This document shows positions 19,622-28,576 of a stretch of DNA of 50,654 bases, piece by piece. Position 1 is the first letter of the stretch. Each line of letters begins with the position of its first letter. The position numbers and the translations under genes are program-made. The stretch comes from an uncultured PS1 clade bacterium. GTDB lineage: Bacteria > Pseudomonadota > Alphaproteobacteria > MED-G09. The notes under the pieces were generated by a model, which did no database searches, was not told the origin of the DNA, and saw nothing but the letters and a program-made list of their open reading frames with translations. The stretch is taken from positions 1 through 50,654 of the forward strand of contig CACANC010000006.1 in assembly GCA_902533755.1 (NCBI GenBank), read 5' to 3'.

Positions 19622-20695
19622 TTATGAATTATTTGCGTCAAATTCAGATTTTAGAAAATTTGAAATATAATTATTTTTATAAAAATCGCTTTCTAATGGC
19701 ATTATATTATTAAATACAAGCTTCTTTGCAACGCGAACCATTATTACTGAAAACTTTAACAAAGAAAATATTCTATAGTAATTATAATTTTCTGTAGAAA
19801 ATCCAGTATACTCTGACCAAAGTGCTAAAGCTTCCTTATAATCCATTGAGCCTTCCAGCCTATCTACCGTTAATCCTATACTGCTAGCATCATCCACTGC
19901 TAAACCCCATGCGATATCTGAAATTGGATCCCCGTATGATGCCATTTCCCAATCCAACAAAGCAGAAGCCTTGAAATTATCATATAAAATATTGCCTGGA
20001 CGAGAGTCCCCCCAACATAGACTTAATGAATTATTTTTTTTTGGTTTATTTTCTTTCAACCAGCTTAAAACATTATTGCACAAAGGATTATCTTCTCCAT
20101 CCATTCCCCAATCTAAAAAATTTTGATAATAGTCAATATCAATATCCAATGGATCATTGTTTCTATACTTTTTATCTAGCTCTTTTAATTTTAAATCATT
20201 GATATCCAATGTATGAATTCGATTCAAATAATATATCCATTCTGTCCAGATTTTTCTTCTATCTTCTTTATCAGCTTTACCAACCATTCCTTCTGGATCC
20301 ATGTGGTATGGTGGGTTATCAGTTGGAGCTTCGCCATCAATAAAATCCATAAGATAAAACTCAGAACCCAAGATATCATCGTTTGATTCATATAATATAA
20401 TATTTGGCGTAGGAAAACCTCTTTCAAATAAACAATTCATAATATCAACTTGTAATTTTAGGTTGTATTCTGGAAAGACTTGATAATTAGTAGGTTTCAA
20501 TCGTAAAACATAATTTTTAATTTCATCATTTTCATTTAGGCTAAAAATAAAAGTTTCATTTGAAAACCCTGAGGCTATAGAACTTTCATTTGCTATAATT
20601 AAATGACCTTTATCTTTAAAATTATCTTGTTGCGTTAACCATTCTTTAAAGAGATTAAATTTTTTATCAAAATTTTTTTCAGTACTAACTGGCAT
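19622..20695 (-). CDS. Phosphotransferase of the aminoglycoside-phosphotransferase fold
   Basis: The 357-residue protein has a kinase-type catalytic loop, CWGDSRPGNIL (D230, N235), and the metal site LLDWE (D249). These match the bacterial relatives of the ACAD11 N-terminal domain, which phosphorylate hydroxyacyl-CoAs or other small molecules, not true drug-resistance enzymes. In this loop the usual HGD is WGD. It begins 2 bp after the CrtC/AttH-like gene, a pairing that suggests a shared lipid-related task, though this is an inference. Confidence 0.82.
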   Translation of the reverse strand: MPVSTEKNFDKKFNLFKEWLTQQDNFKDKGHLIIANESSIASGFSNETFIFSLNENDEIKNYVLRLKPTNYQVFPEYNLKLQVDIMNCLFERGFPTPNIILYESNDDILGSEFYLMDFIDGEAPTDNPPYHMDPEGMVGKADKEDRRKIWTEWIYYLNRIHTLDINDLKLKELDKKYRNNDPLDIDIDYYQNFLDWGMDGEDNPLCNNVLSWLKENKPKKNNSLSLCWGDSRPGNILYDNFKASALLDWEMASYGDPISDIAWGLAVDDASSIGLTVDRLEGSMDYKEALALWSEYTGFSTENYNYYRIFSLLKFSVIMVRVAKKLVFNNIMPLESDFYKNNYISNFLKSEFDANNS

Positions 20696-20697
20696 TT

Positions 20698-21792
20698 TTA
20701 ACGATCAAATAAATCTTTAAATCCACTAGGCAAATGAGGTCCAAGAATTAACTCTTCAAGAATACATGATCCATCATAAATTTTTTCTTTTCTTAATAAA
20801 GTCACATCACTTATTGATTGAATATGCAGAAATGGTGGGTCATGAGGGTCTTCACTTAAATTGTAAGTATCGTAAGTTCTTTCATTTTCACCTTTAAAAT
20901 GACCGTGACCCCATTCTTGATGCATATAACCTAAACCGCACATAAAAACTCTTGTTTTAGGAGTAACCTTCAAATTGATATTATCTTTATTTTTATCTAG
21001 AGCATTAATTTCAAGAAATTTTACTCTTCTTGATCCCTTAAAATATTCAACAGTTTTTTCTAAGTCTGAAAATGTTTCTTTTTCTCTTTTATTTTTATAT
21101 TGTAAAATAGAATGCCCATTCACAATATTTCCTTCAGAGTCATCAACAAAATGAAACTGTGTGGTAAAATCATCAAAATGAGCAGGATTCCATAACCAAT
21201 AAAATTGCGGCAAACTCATTGGAACTGGTGGTTGACTATCGTAAGCTCCAACAGGTCTAACCCCCCAAGATCTATCCCTTGTTCCTACAAATTTTTCTGG
21301 ATTAATATCTATTTTATTATTCTCTATTTTTATTTGCCCCGTCCATGAACCATGTTGAACCATTCTACAGGTATCCATTGTTTTTCTAGGACCGTCATAT
21401 AAATACATTTGAGGCTCCTGCAGAACTTCTGTAAAACCATTAAAAATTATATCTGCATTAATACCTGAATCTTTATCATTAACTAAAACTTGAAGTTTTT
21501 TAAGAGGTTCTAATACTTTAACTTCAATTGGACCTACAAAAGTATCTAATCTCTCTGAATTAAGTATTCGTGATGCCCTTACATTATGTTGAGTATCTTG
21601 ATAAGCGATAGTAAAAGCTGCATCCATTATATTTAAATTAGGATACACACATAAAACAGCTCCAAAAAATATTTCATCATCTTTAGAGTATCCATTAAAA
21701 AAATATCTATCATAAAAATTTCTAGAAGTACCTACCTCCGCCACAGGAGAGGGTTTTTGATGAATAGGATAATCATCTGCTTTTGTTATCAT
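20698..21792 (-). CDS. CrtC/AttH-like protein of unknown function
   Basis: The 364-residue soluble protein is rich in beta strands. Segments such as FVGTRDRSWGVRPVG and FYWLWNPAHFDDF resemble the two-calycin fold of hydroxyneurosporene hydratase (CrtC) and AttH relatives; I infer this from pattern only. The start is the ATG at 21790-21792, which has GGGG 6 bases upstream; an in-frame GTG four codons earlier overlaps that ribosome-binding site. It is followed directly by the phosphotransferase gene, and preceded by hemH. Confidence 0.55.
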   Translation of the reverse strand: MITKADDYPIHQKPSPVAEVGTSRNFYDRYFFNGYSKDDEIFFGAVLCVYPNLNIMDAAFTIAYQDTQHNVRASRILNSERLDTFVGPIEVKVLEPLKKLQVLVNDKDSGINADIIFNGFTEVLQEPQMYLYDGPRKTMDTCRMVQHGSWTGQIKIENNKIDINPEKFVGTRDRSWGVRPVGAYDSQPPVPMSLPQFYWLWNPAHFDDFTTQFHFVDDSEGNIVNGHSILQYKNKREKETFSDLEKTVEYFKGSRRVKFLEINALDKNKDNINLKVTPKTRVFMCGLGYMHQEWGHGHFKGENERTYDTYNLSEDPHDPPFLHIQSISDVTLLRKEKIYDGSCILEELILGPHLPSGFKDLFDR

Positions 21793-21804
21793 TTTTTTCC
21801 CCAC

Positions 21805-22740
21805 TTAATTAGAAACATACTTAACTAAAAAGTCTATCCAATTATCATCATTATTTAAACAAGGTATGAATACAAATTTTTCACCGCCAGCTTCAATAAA
21901 TGTCTCTCTTGCCTCTATATTAATTTCTTCTAATGTTTCAAGATTATCTGCAACAAATGAAGGGCAAACAACAGCTATCTTCTTAATTCCATTTTTAGGA
22001 AGATTTTCTAGTACTTTATCTGTAAATGGCTGTAACCAGCCGGGTCCAATTCTTGATTGAAAAGCAACGCCCCATTGATCATCTTTTAAATCAAGTCTCT
22101 CTGCACATAGTTTAGATGCTAATTTTACTTGTTCCTCGTATGTTGGATTTGTTCTAACATTTTGTCTTTTGGGAATACCATGATAACTAAAAAGTAAAAA
22201 ATCAACATCATCATTTAGGTGTGAATTAATTTGTTTTGACAAAGATTCTATATACCCATCCTCATTATAAAATTCATCTAGAAAAGATAACTTTAAATCA
22301 AGGTCTAACTTATCTTTAACATCTTTTACTTTTAGTTTAGTAGTTAAAGAAGTTGCCTCTGCATAATGAGGATAAAGTGGAAGAACAATTATTTCTTTAC
22401 AGCCTTTTTCTTCTAATGAGATAAGCCCTTTCTCAATTGAAGGGTTTTGATAGCGCATTGCCATTTCAACAGGATATTCGATTTTCTGATCTAATTTTTC
22501 TTTTATCAGGTTAGTATTAATAATTAATGGAGAGCCATTTTTTGTCCAAATAGATTTATATGCTTCTTGTGTTTTTCTTGATCTAAAAGGGACAATGATA
22601 AAATTGACTAATATTTTCCTAATTATCGTTGGAATATCAACAACATAACTATCAGATAAGAATTCTTTAAGATATTTTTTAACTGAAGGTAGCTCTAGAT
22701 TATCTGGAGTTCCTAGATTTATAATTAGAATACCTTTCAT
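21805..22740 (-). CDS. hemH: Ferrochelatase
   Basis: HemH inserts ferrous iron into protoporphyrin IX to make haem. The signature FSYHGIPKR holds the metal-binding H187, and the protein opens with ILIINLGTPD. Length 311 is normal. Its ATG overlaps the stop of the small membrane protein gene by 4 bp (ATGA). The window has several iron-dependent enzymes, including four Rieske oxygenases, but no other haem gene. Confidence 0.95.
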   Translation of the reverse strand: MKGILIINLGTPDNLELPSVKKYLKEFLSDSYVVDIPTIIRKILVNFIIVPFRSRKTQEAYKSIWTKNGSPLIINTNLIKEKLDQKIEYPVEMAMRYQNPSIEKGLISLEEKGCKEIIVLPLYPHYAEATSLTTKLKVKDVKDKLDLDLKLSFLDEFYNEDGYIESLSKQINSHLNDDVDFLLFSYHGIPKRQNVRTNPTYEEQVKLASKLCAERLDLKDDQWGVAFQSRIGPGWLQPFTDKVLENLPKNGIKKIAVVCPSFVADNLETLEEINIEARETFIEAGGEKFVFIPCLNNDDNWIDFLVKYVSN

Positions 22741-23051
22741 TCAACATTCCTTTTTTTTACAATTTTCAAAAGATAAAAGCCTAACCAAGTACTAATTATT
22801 ATTTTAATAGCTATCCAAATAATAGCGGGAATTTGCCAAATAAATTGATATATTGGTTTTAAAGGCCATAAATATTTGAAAACCAATTCTTTTATTATAA
22901 ATAAATTCTCTGTTAAGAATTTATCAGTTGAAAGAGATAAAATGCTATAATCGTTTGAAAAAATTATCCAAGAAACCCAAAATAAGAAACCTAATTGGAT
23001 AGGTGTTGTATAAATACAAAGATAAGCAAAACCCAAAAGGAATTTATTCAT
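22737..23051 (-). CDS. Small membrane protein of unknown function
   Basis: The 104-residue protein has three likely membrane helices (about 5-30, 50-65 and 73-98) and a basic C-terminus (KIVKKRNVE). I recognise no family. It is translationally coupled to hemH (4-bp overlap) and lies 12 bp after the alkylguanine methyltransferase gene, so it is a genuine member of the run. Confidence 0.6.
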   Translation of the reverse strand: MNKFLLGFAYLCIYTTPIQLGFLFWVSWIIFSNDYSILSLSTDKFLTENLFIIKELVFKYLWPLKPIYQFIWQIPAIIWIAIKIIISTWLGFYLLKIVKKRNVE

Positions 23052-23063
23052 TTAATTTGTCTA

Positions 23064-23333
23064 TCATATTTCTTTAGAAAGAAGAATTCTTTTCACTTTT
23101 GATCCACCTGCAGAATAGCCACCTATTTCACCATTAGATTTAATTACTCTGTGACATGGTATTTCAACAGGATATGGATTTTTACCACAAGCATTTGCGA
23201 CTGCTCTTGAAGATTTCGGCCTTCTGATTGCAATAGCTATTTCCTTATAACTTTTTGTTTTACCTTTAGGTATTTTTAAAATTTCTTTCCAAACTTTTAT
23301 TTGAAATTCAGTCCCGTTTAATTTATGTCCCAT
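23064..23333 (-). CDS. O6-alkylguanine-DNA methyltransferase domain protein (Ogt type)
   Basis: The 89-residue protein is only the C-terminal DNA-binding and catalytic domain of the O6-methylguanine methyltransferase family. It keeps the acceptor cysteine C60 in PVEIPCHRV, the recognition helix RAVANACGKNP, and the GGYSAGG turn. It could repair alkylated guanine; short forms can also be alkyltransferase-like proteins, but those replace the cysteine, which this one keeps. It overlaps the end of the upstream dehydrogenase gene by 16 bp. Confidence 0.88.
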   Translation of the reverse strand: MGHKLNGTEFQIKVWKEILKIPKGKTKSYKEIAIAIRRPKSSRAVANACGKNPYPVEIPCHRVIKSNGEIGGYSAGGSKVKRILLSKEI

Positions 23334-24181
23334 GAAACACCAGTCAACTCTTTACTTAAATCCCATAATCTATCTGCATCTACTTTACTTTGTGCCCATT
23401 TAGTTGTTTTTGCCATCTTACAGTTATAAAAATATTCCCCTGATGTATTTGAAACTTCTGGAGAAGAGCACAAATATATTGATGTCTCTGCACCTCTCTC
23501 AGAACTCCGCATAAAGGGTTTAGCAAGAAAAAATAAGTATTTCTGAAGGCTTCCATTGTTTTGCCCAAAAGAGGTGCTTACAACACCAGGATGCAAGCAA
23601 TTAACTGTAATTTTTTCATTTTCAAGGATAGTGGATAGTTTTTTTGTAAATAGTATATTAGCTAATTTAGAATAACCATAAACCTGAAAAGGTTTATAAA
23701 CATCCTCAGATTGAACATCTTCAAAATTAAAACCTTTTACAAAAGCATGGGCTCCTGATGAAACATTAACAATTCTACTATCGTTTCCTTCTTTAAGTTT
23801 ATCAATCAAGAGAGCCGTTAATAAGAAATAAGCTAAATGGTTTATCGCAAAAACTTCCTCATAACCATCAATTGTTTTCTTTCTTTCTTTATTAATTAAT
23901 CCGGCATTATTTAATAAAACATGAAGAGGTAAATTATGTGAATTGAATGTTTCTGCTGCTTTACGAATATCGGATTGCGATGATAAATCAGCAATAATCG
24001 GAATTGCTTCTTTTTCAGTTATTTTATGAATATCGTTAACAAGTATTTGCGCCTTATCTTTATCTCTAGCAACAAAAAATATATTTGCCCCAAGTGAAGA
24101 AAGCTTAATCGCTGCTGCTTTCCCTATACCGCTGGTTGCTCCAGTAATCAAAACATTTTTATTTTCAATGTTAAAAGGCAT
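23318..24181 (-). CDS. Short-chain dehydrogenase, retinol-dehydrogenase-like
   Basis: This 287-residue NAD(P)-dependent oxidoreductase has the cofactor motif TGATSGIG (13-20), NNAG (91-94) and the catalytic Y168-x3-K172. The retinol dehydrogenase/WW-oxidoreductase-like subgroup is suggested by NHLAYFLLT and the SRIVNVSSGAH segment. The natural substrate is unknown. It is the first gene of the eight-gene minus-strand run ending at 17202. Confidence 0.88.
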   Translation of the reverse strand: MPFNIENKNVLITGATSGIGKAAAIKLSSLGANIFFVARDKDKAQILVNDIHKITEKEAIPIIADLSSQSDIRKAAETFNSHNLPLHVLLNNAGLINKERKKTIDGYEEVFAINHLAYFLLTALLIDKLKEGNDSRIVNVSSGAHAFVKGFNFEDVQSEDVYKPFQVYGYSKLANILFTKKLSTILENEKITVNCLHPGVVSTSFGQNNGSLQKYLFFLAKPFMRSSERGAETSIYLCSSPEVSNTSGEYFYNCKMAKTTKWAQSKVDADRLWDLSKELTGVSWDIN

Positions 24182-24290
24182 CTAATAAACTCATAATAAC
24201 AATTATTTTAGCTTTGTGACATAGATATTGCAGTTTTATTCTATCAATATTACATTAAGTCTGTTAACAAAAATAAAAATGCCCTAAATA

Positions 24291-25145
24291 ATGAACATCA
24301 ATTTTAAAAAATTTCGAATTTCACCTACTATACACGGATCAATGATTTGGCCAGTTAATGACTCAGTTATTGGAAAGTGTTTATCTCACTATGGAGAATG
24401 GGCTGAAGGAGAAAATATTGTTATGTCTGAATTTGTAAATAAAGGAGATACGGTAATTGATATTGGCGCTAATATAGGAACTACAGTATTACCAATGTCA
24501 AATAATGTTGGAGATTATGGTAAAGTTATAGCATTTGAACCTCAATCCATAATGTCTCAATGCTTAAATGCTAATTTGACAATCAACGATATCACAAATG
24601 TTGAAGTACATAATTTAGCAATTTCAAATAAAAATGGTTGGGCAAAATTAAATGATCAAAAATTTTGGAAAAACGGTAGATATGGATCAGCAGGAATTTC
24701 AAACGAAGGCACAAGAGTTAAAACAATAACTTTAAATGATGTTGAGGTAGATAAGTGTGGTTTAATTAAAATTGACATTGAAGGTCATGAATGGCAGGCA
24801 ATACAAGGTGGGAAAGATTTTTTTTTAAAACACAAACCTACTTTGTACATGGAAGCAAAAAAAGAAATCAAAAACACTAAGAAATGTTTGAAATGGTTGT
24901 TTGAAAATGACTGGATATGTTACTGGCACTTTTCTTGGTGGGTAAATGAAAAAAAAGTTGCTGAAAAAGATAATATATTCTTTGGAGACGGAGATATGAA
25001 TATATTAGCTATTCATAAAAATAAAGCTCAGCCCAAAAACCTTCTTAAGATTAATAATTTTGATGACGAATGGACTAGAGAAAAATATTTAGGATTTTAT
25101 GAAAAAAACAATTTAGAGTATTTTTTCGACAGTATTACTTTTTAA
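24291..25145 (+). CDS. FkbM family SAM-dependent methyltransferase
   Basis: The 284-residue protein contains the SAM motif VIDIGANIGTT (55-65) and the second acidic loop VIAFEPQ (about 79-85), followed by IKIDIEGHEW, all typical of FkbM methyltransferases. These O-methylate sugars or other small molecules. There is no glycan or polyketide gene beside it. No ribosome-binding site is visible. It overlaps the convergent gene at 25135 by 11 bp. Confidence 0.88.
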   Translation: MNINFKKFRISPTIHGSMIWPVNDSVIGKCLSHYGEWAEGENIVMSEFVNKGDTVIDIGANIGTTVLPMSNNVGDYGKVIAFEPQSIMSQCLNANLTINDITNVEVHNLAISNKNGWAKLNDQKFWKNGRYGSAGISNEGTRVKTITLNDVEVDKCGLIKIDIEGHEWQAIQGGKDFFLKHKPTLYMEAKKEIKNTKKCLKWLFENDWICYWHFSWWVNEKKVAEKDNIFFGDGDMNILAIHKNKAQPKNLLKINNFDDEWTREKYLGFYEKNNLEYFFDSITF

Positions 25146-25821
25146 TAAAATCATTATATTGAAAATAATTGATACCTTTTTTATTCTTTTTTGAAATTTC
25201 CACCAAAAACTCTGCTAACTTCTCTGCATTAATACTTCTAAATTTCTTAAAATCGCCCAACATAAAGGGGTCGAGAAATAATGATGCAAAGTCGAATGCA
25301 GAAACATCTATTCTAAAATCATTTTTTTTTCTTTGCCAATCAATTCTTCCCGCTAAGTGACCAGGTTGAAATATATTAATTGTATTAAAAGGAAGTTTTT
25401 TAACCTCATCTTCCAAATCACCTTTTGTTTTAAGATAAAAACTTGAAGAGTTTTTATTTGCACCTACAGCTGATATTAATGATATTGAAGATGCACCCAC
25501 ATCTAAGCTCTTTTTTGCTATATTAAGCGTATATTCATAATCGACTTTATAAAATGACTTTTTTAATTTCTCGGGCATAAATAATAATTCCCAAGCCCTT
25601 AATTCATAACCCAAACATAAAAAAATATGATCTATTTTTGGTAATTCAAATTCTTGAATGGTTTCAAAATCAATAATTAATTCCTCAATATTTTTATGGT
25701 TAAACATATTTGTTCTTCTTGAAAGACAATAAATTTTTGTATCCTCTTTAGACAAAAAATTTAGTACTTTTGATCCAAGAAAACCTGTAGAACCAGCAAT
25801 TAGAAAGGTTTTTTTATTCAT
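25135..25821 (-). CDS. NAD(P)-binding Rossmann protein, atypical SDR/HTATIP2-like
   Basis: The 228-residue protein has a GxxGxxG nucleotide loop (AGSTGFLG, 9-16) and a CLSRR segment after strand 2, pointing to NADPH. The SAVGAN and FYLKTKGDLE segments (Y-x3-K) fit the HTATIP2/YbjT-like atypical SDRs. The function is unknown. A TATAAA box lies 6 bases and a TATAAT box 14 bases before the ATG, with no ribosome-binding site, so the mRNA may be leaderless or nearly so. Confidence 0.75.
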   Translation of the reverse strand: MNKKTFLIAGSTGFLGSKVLNFLSKEDTKIYCLSRRTNMFNHKNIEELIIDFETIQEFELPKIDHIFLCLGYELRAWELLFMPEKLKKSFYKVDYEYTLNIAKKSLDVGASSISLISAVGANKNSSSFYLKTKGDLEDEVKKLPFNTINIFQPGHLAGRIDWQRKKNDFRIDVSAFDFASLFLDPFMLGDFKKFRSINAEKLAEFLVEISKKNKKGINYFQYNDFIKK

Positions 25822-25855
25822 ATATTTTTTATAGCATTATAAAAAAAAATTTAAA

Positions 25856-26950
25856 TCATAATTTATCAAGAGTTGAAGAAATACTAGTTCCTATCTTTTT
25901 TGCTAAAAGAGGAGGAACTGCATTGCCAATCTGAAGATTTTTCTTTGCTCTAGAGCCGAAAAATTTATAGCGATCCGGAAAACTTTGTAATCTTGCTCCC
26001 TCTCTGGTTGTTAAAGCTCTATCTATTTTAGGATGAATACATCTTGCCGAACTTGGTGTACCAAAGTTTCTAGTAATAGTTGTTGCTGGTTTATTCCACC
26101 ATAATCTTCCATAACTATTTGCGTATCCAGATTTTGGTCTAATTTCATAAGGTAAATCATTTTTCAATCCACCTTCCGGTAAGTAACTCATCATAGTAAC
26201 AAGATTTTCACTGTGTTTTGATGATTTATGATCCATCAAATTATCGGGAGCATTTTTTCTCATAAGTTTTTGATAATTTGTTTTTGGTTTCGATGAATAT
26301 TTTACTGAATTTTCATTGTTTTTTATTTTAGGTAAATCTGAAATTGCATCACTAATTGTTAAAGGTTTTCTTATTGACTTATTTGCATGTGAATATTTAG
26401 GAAAAGAATAATTTAATCCTTTTTTACAACCAATAATAAATATTCTTTCTCTCGATTGAGGAACGCCATAATTAAGAGCATTCACGAGATTTATAGAAAG
26501 GTCGTAACCAATTTTTTCAAATATCTCTTTTAATTGATTAAATATATTTCCTTTTTTGAATGAGAATAAACCTTTTACATTTTCATAAACAAATATCTGG
26601 GGTCTAATTATTTCAATTGCTCTAAAATATTCTAGGAACAAATTAGCTCTTGGATCATCAATATGTCTTTTCCCCGATAGTGAATAAGCCTGACAAGGAG
26701 GTCCTCCAACTACAACATCAATAGTATTTTTCCTAATAATAGAAAAAAAATCTATATCGGATATAGATTTAGATAGTATTTTTGTTTTTGGAAAATTTAA
26801 CGAATATGCTTCGCACATATCCATATCGATATCATTAGCTAAAATTGAGTTGAATCTATTCGTGTCTTTTAGACCAAGAGAAAAGCCTCCTGCCCCACAG
26901 AACAGATCAACTACATTATACTTTTTTAATTTGCTTCTATTGGCGCCCAT
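25856..26950 (-). CDS. Solitary DNA (cytosine-5)-methyltransferase
   Basis: This 364-residue enzyme has the full set of C5-methyltransferase motifs: SAM loop DLFCGAGGFS (15-24), catalytic C86 in GGPPCQAYS, ENV (123-125), QSRERIF (165-171), and QIGNAVPP near residue 342. Residues about 185-300 form the target-recognition part, so the DNA target cannot be read. No restriction endonuclease gene lies next to it. It overlaps the end of the two-cupin gene by 25 bp and so belongs to the same transcript. It could be an orphan regulator, a relic of a restriction system, or a self-defence gene. Confidence 0.93.
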   Translation of the reverse strand: MGANRSKLKKYNVVDLFCGAGGFSLGLKDTNRFNSILANDIDMDMCEAYSLNFPKTKILSKSISDIDFFSIIRKNTIDVVVGGPPCQAYSLSGKRHIDDPRANLFLEYFRAIEIIRPQIFVYENVKGLFSFKKGNIFNQLKEIFEKIGYDLSINLVNALNYGVPQSRERIFIIGCKKGLNYSFPKYSHANKSIRKPLTISDAISDLPKIKNNENSVKYSSKPKTNYQKLMRKNAPDNLMDHKSSKHSENLVTMMSYLPEGGLKNDLPYEIRPKSGYANSYGRLWWNKPATTITRNFGTPSSARCIHPKIDRALTTREGARLQSFPDRYKFFGSRAKKNLQIGNAVPPLLAKKIGTSISSTLDKL

Positions 26951-28005
26951 GCAAGTAAGGTTTTATCATTTGAATTAGAATTTGGAACCAACTTGATACC
27001 GCCTTCTTCAGCCATTGTTTTATAATCCATCCAGGAAACAACAGCCTCAACAGGCGTTCCAGGTCCAGAATCAAAAACTAAAGGACCATATATATTAGCA
27101 GTATAGATTAAATCTTCATCTGTAACTCTTTGTGTTTCCTCATGTCTCGCACCTGCAGGTTCATAGAACCACATACCTGGGCCATATCCTTCAGGAGGGC
27201 CTGCTCTAACGCCTAAAGCTCCGCTCAATACCAAAAAGTCACTAGCGCCAATATGCGAATGCGGAAGAGCAACTCCATTATGTCTAACAATCATAGAAAC
27301 GAATCCAGTTTCTTCACTGACACGCAAAAGCTTTAAACCAACATCAGGCATTGTTGGCATTGTAAACCATGGTACTTCTCTAGTATCAACAAAATGTGGA
27401 TGAGAAATTTCAGATGATAATACTGATCCCACATCAGAATCTACTAATGTCGCAGCATTAGAAGAAGCGATAGCCAAAGGTTCTCCAGGACCATCATATG
27501 ATTGAGGACCTCTTTCCCAGCATTCAGTTGATGAATTAGGGACAAGAGAAATATTTTTTTCAGTTGCAAGCTTCTGTACATCAGTTCCTGTTAAAAGAGA
27601 TTGAAGTGAGCCATCATCTTTCAATAATGCTAATGCGCTATAAAAATTAGCTAGAACTTCAGTTTCTTCAATGGCAGTTATTGAATTAACTCTGGAATTT
27701 GCTGCTATAAAACCCCAAGTTCCTGGAGCTAAAACACTTTCTTTATCCTCTTGAGCATAACTCAGTTGACCCGATAAAACTAACATATCCATTCCGCCAA
27801 GATATACAGAGCTAGGAAACGAACATCCTTTCTCTAATTTATATATCAGAGAAAACATTCCACTTTCTGGACTTACTCTTATTGGCTTAATAAATAATCC
27901 TTTTACATCTTTAACTGATATCCAAGGCATGGCATTAGTATCAATTGATCCTTCAGCGCCAAGAGGATTGTATTCAGGATTAAAACTTTCTTCTTGTTGA
28001 CTCAT
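26926..28005 (-). CDS. Two-cupin protein (acetylacetone/dihydroxyacetophenone dioxygenase-like)
   Basis: The 359-residue protein is an internal duplication of a cupin unit of about 170 residues; the halves end in similar segments, ISLVPNSS and IKLVPNSN. The second cupin keeps metal ligands H249, H251 and H288 (PHSHIG and ARHEE). The first lacks them: the matching positions are S65, V67 and V106. So only the C-terminal site should bind metal. It resembles Dke1/ChrR-type cupins acting on small ketones, but the substrate is unknown. GGGGG lies about 7 bases before the ATG and a perfect consensus promoter lies upstream. Confidence 0.75.
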   Translation of the reverse strand: MSQQEESFNPEYNPLGAEGSIDTNAMPWISVKDVKGLFIKPIRVSPESGMFSLIYKLEKGCSFPSSVYLGGMDMLVLSGQLSYAQEDKESVLAPGTWGFIAANSRVNSITAIEETEVLANFYSALALLKDDGSLQSLLTGTDVQKLATEKNISLVPNSSTECWERGPQSYDGPGEPLAIASSNAATLVDSDVGSVLSSEISHPHFVDTREVPWFTMPTMPDVGLKLLRVSEETGFVSMIVRHNGVALPHSHIGASDFLVLSGALGVRAGPPEGYGPGMWFYEPAGARHEETQRVTDEDLIYTANIYGPLVFDSGPGTPVEAVVSWMDYKTMAEEGGIKLVPNSNSNDKTLLAWAPIEAN

Positions 28006-28029
28006 AATATTTCCCCCAATTTCAAATAA

Positions 28030-28058
28030 ATTATAAATATAAATCTTTAAAGTGTCAA
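28030..28058 (-). promoter_or_regulatory. Perfect consensus sigma-70 promoter before the two-cupin gene
   Basis: On the minus strand TTGACA (28058-28053), a spacer of exactly 17 bases, and TATAAT (28035-28030) are present with no mismatch. The predicted start is near 28023, about 18 bases before the ATG. It should drive the two-cupin gene and the overlapping cytosine methyltransferase gene. Confidence 0.8.
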
Positions 28059-28083
28059 AAATGTTAAATAAATGAATTATTTC

Positions 28084-28518
28084 TTATGAATAATCTTTAA
28101 GCATCTTTTTTAATTCAATTGTATGCTGTTCTTCTTGACCAATCATTGTTCTTGCATATTCCTCAAGATATACTGATGCATTTTCGACACAATCCAATAG
28201 TTCCTTATATAAGTTTAAAGCATGAATTTCATGCTCGAGACTTTCTTCAAGAATATCCTCTATAGAGTGTCTATTGCTTTCTTCAATTTTAGCAATTTTC
28301 TGACTTGGATGGCCATCTAAGCCCGTCAAAAACTCTCCTGCTTGTTGTGCATGATCTAGGGACTCTGTAGCCTGGCTCTGTAAAAATTCAACTATTGGTA
28401 TTCTATTTGGCCCAGAAACCATTAAAGATGAATGTGTATATCTAACAACACCGGCTAATTCATATTCCATAATCTGATTTAAAATTTCACAGACTTTAGC
28501 TTGATTTAATTCTTCCAT
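28084..28518 (-). CDS. Bacterioferritin-like ferritin
   Basis: The 144-residue four-helix-bundle protein has the ferritin-like iron ligands: E near residue 20 (MEYELAGVVRYTHS), E..H in ATESLDHAQQAGEF, and E with EEQHT at the C-terminal end. Such proteins store or detoxify iron. I choose the ATG at 28516-28518, which has GGAG 6 bases upstream; a TTG four codons earlier would overlap that site. A palindromic operator candidate and a promoter with an extended -10 lie upstream. Assignment as a true haem-binding Bfr is not certain. Confidence 0.8.
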   Translation of the reverse strand: MEELNQAKVCEILNQIMEYELAGVVRYTHSSLMVSGPNRIPIVEFLQSQATESLDHAQQAGEFLTGLDGHPSQKIAKIEESNRHSIEDILEESLEHEIHALNLYKELLDCVENASVYLEEYARTMIGQEEQHTIELKKMLKDYS

Positions 28519-28576
28519 AATAAACTCCAATTCAATTTAGAGCGCTTATAACATAGTAATTTTTACTTGTCTGATA

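Noticed and set aside
19622-20695. Aminoglycoside resistance gene
   Set aside because: The fold is shared by many metabolic kinases; the neighbours are haem, lipid-like and redox genes, with no sign of a resistance element.
24291-25145. Part of a glycan or polyketide cluster, because of FkbM homology
   Set aside because: No glycosyltransferase, polyketide or export gene is next to it.
25856-26950. A complete restriction-modification system
   Set aside because: Neither flanking gene looks like a nuclease: one side is a two-cupin protein, the other a Rossmann oxidoreductase.
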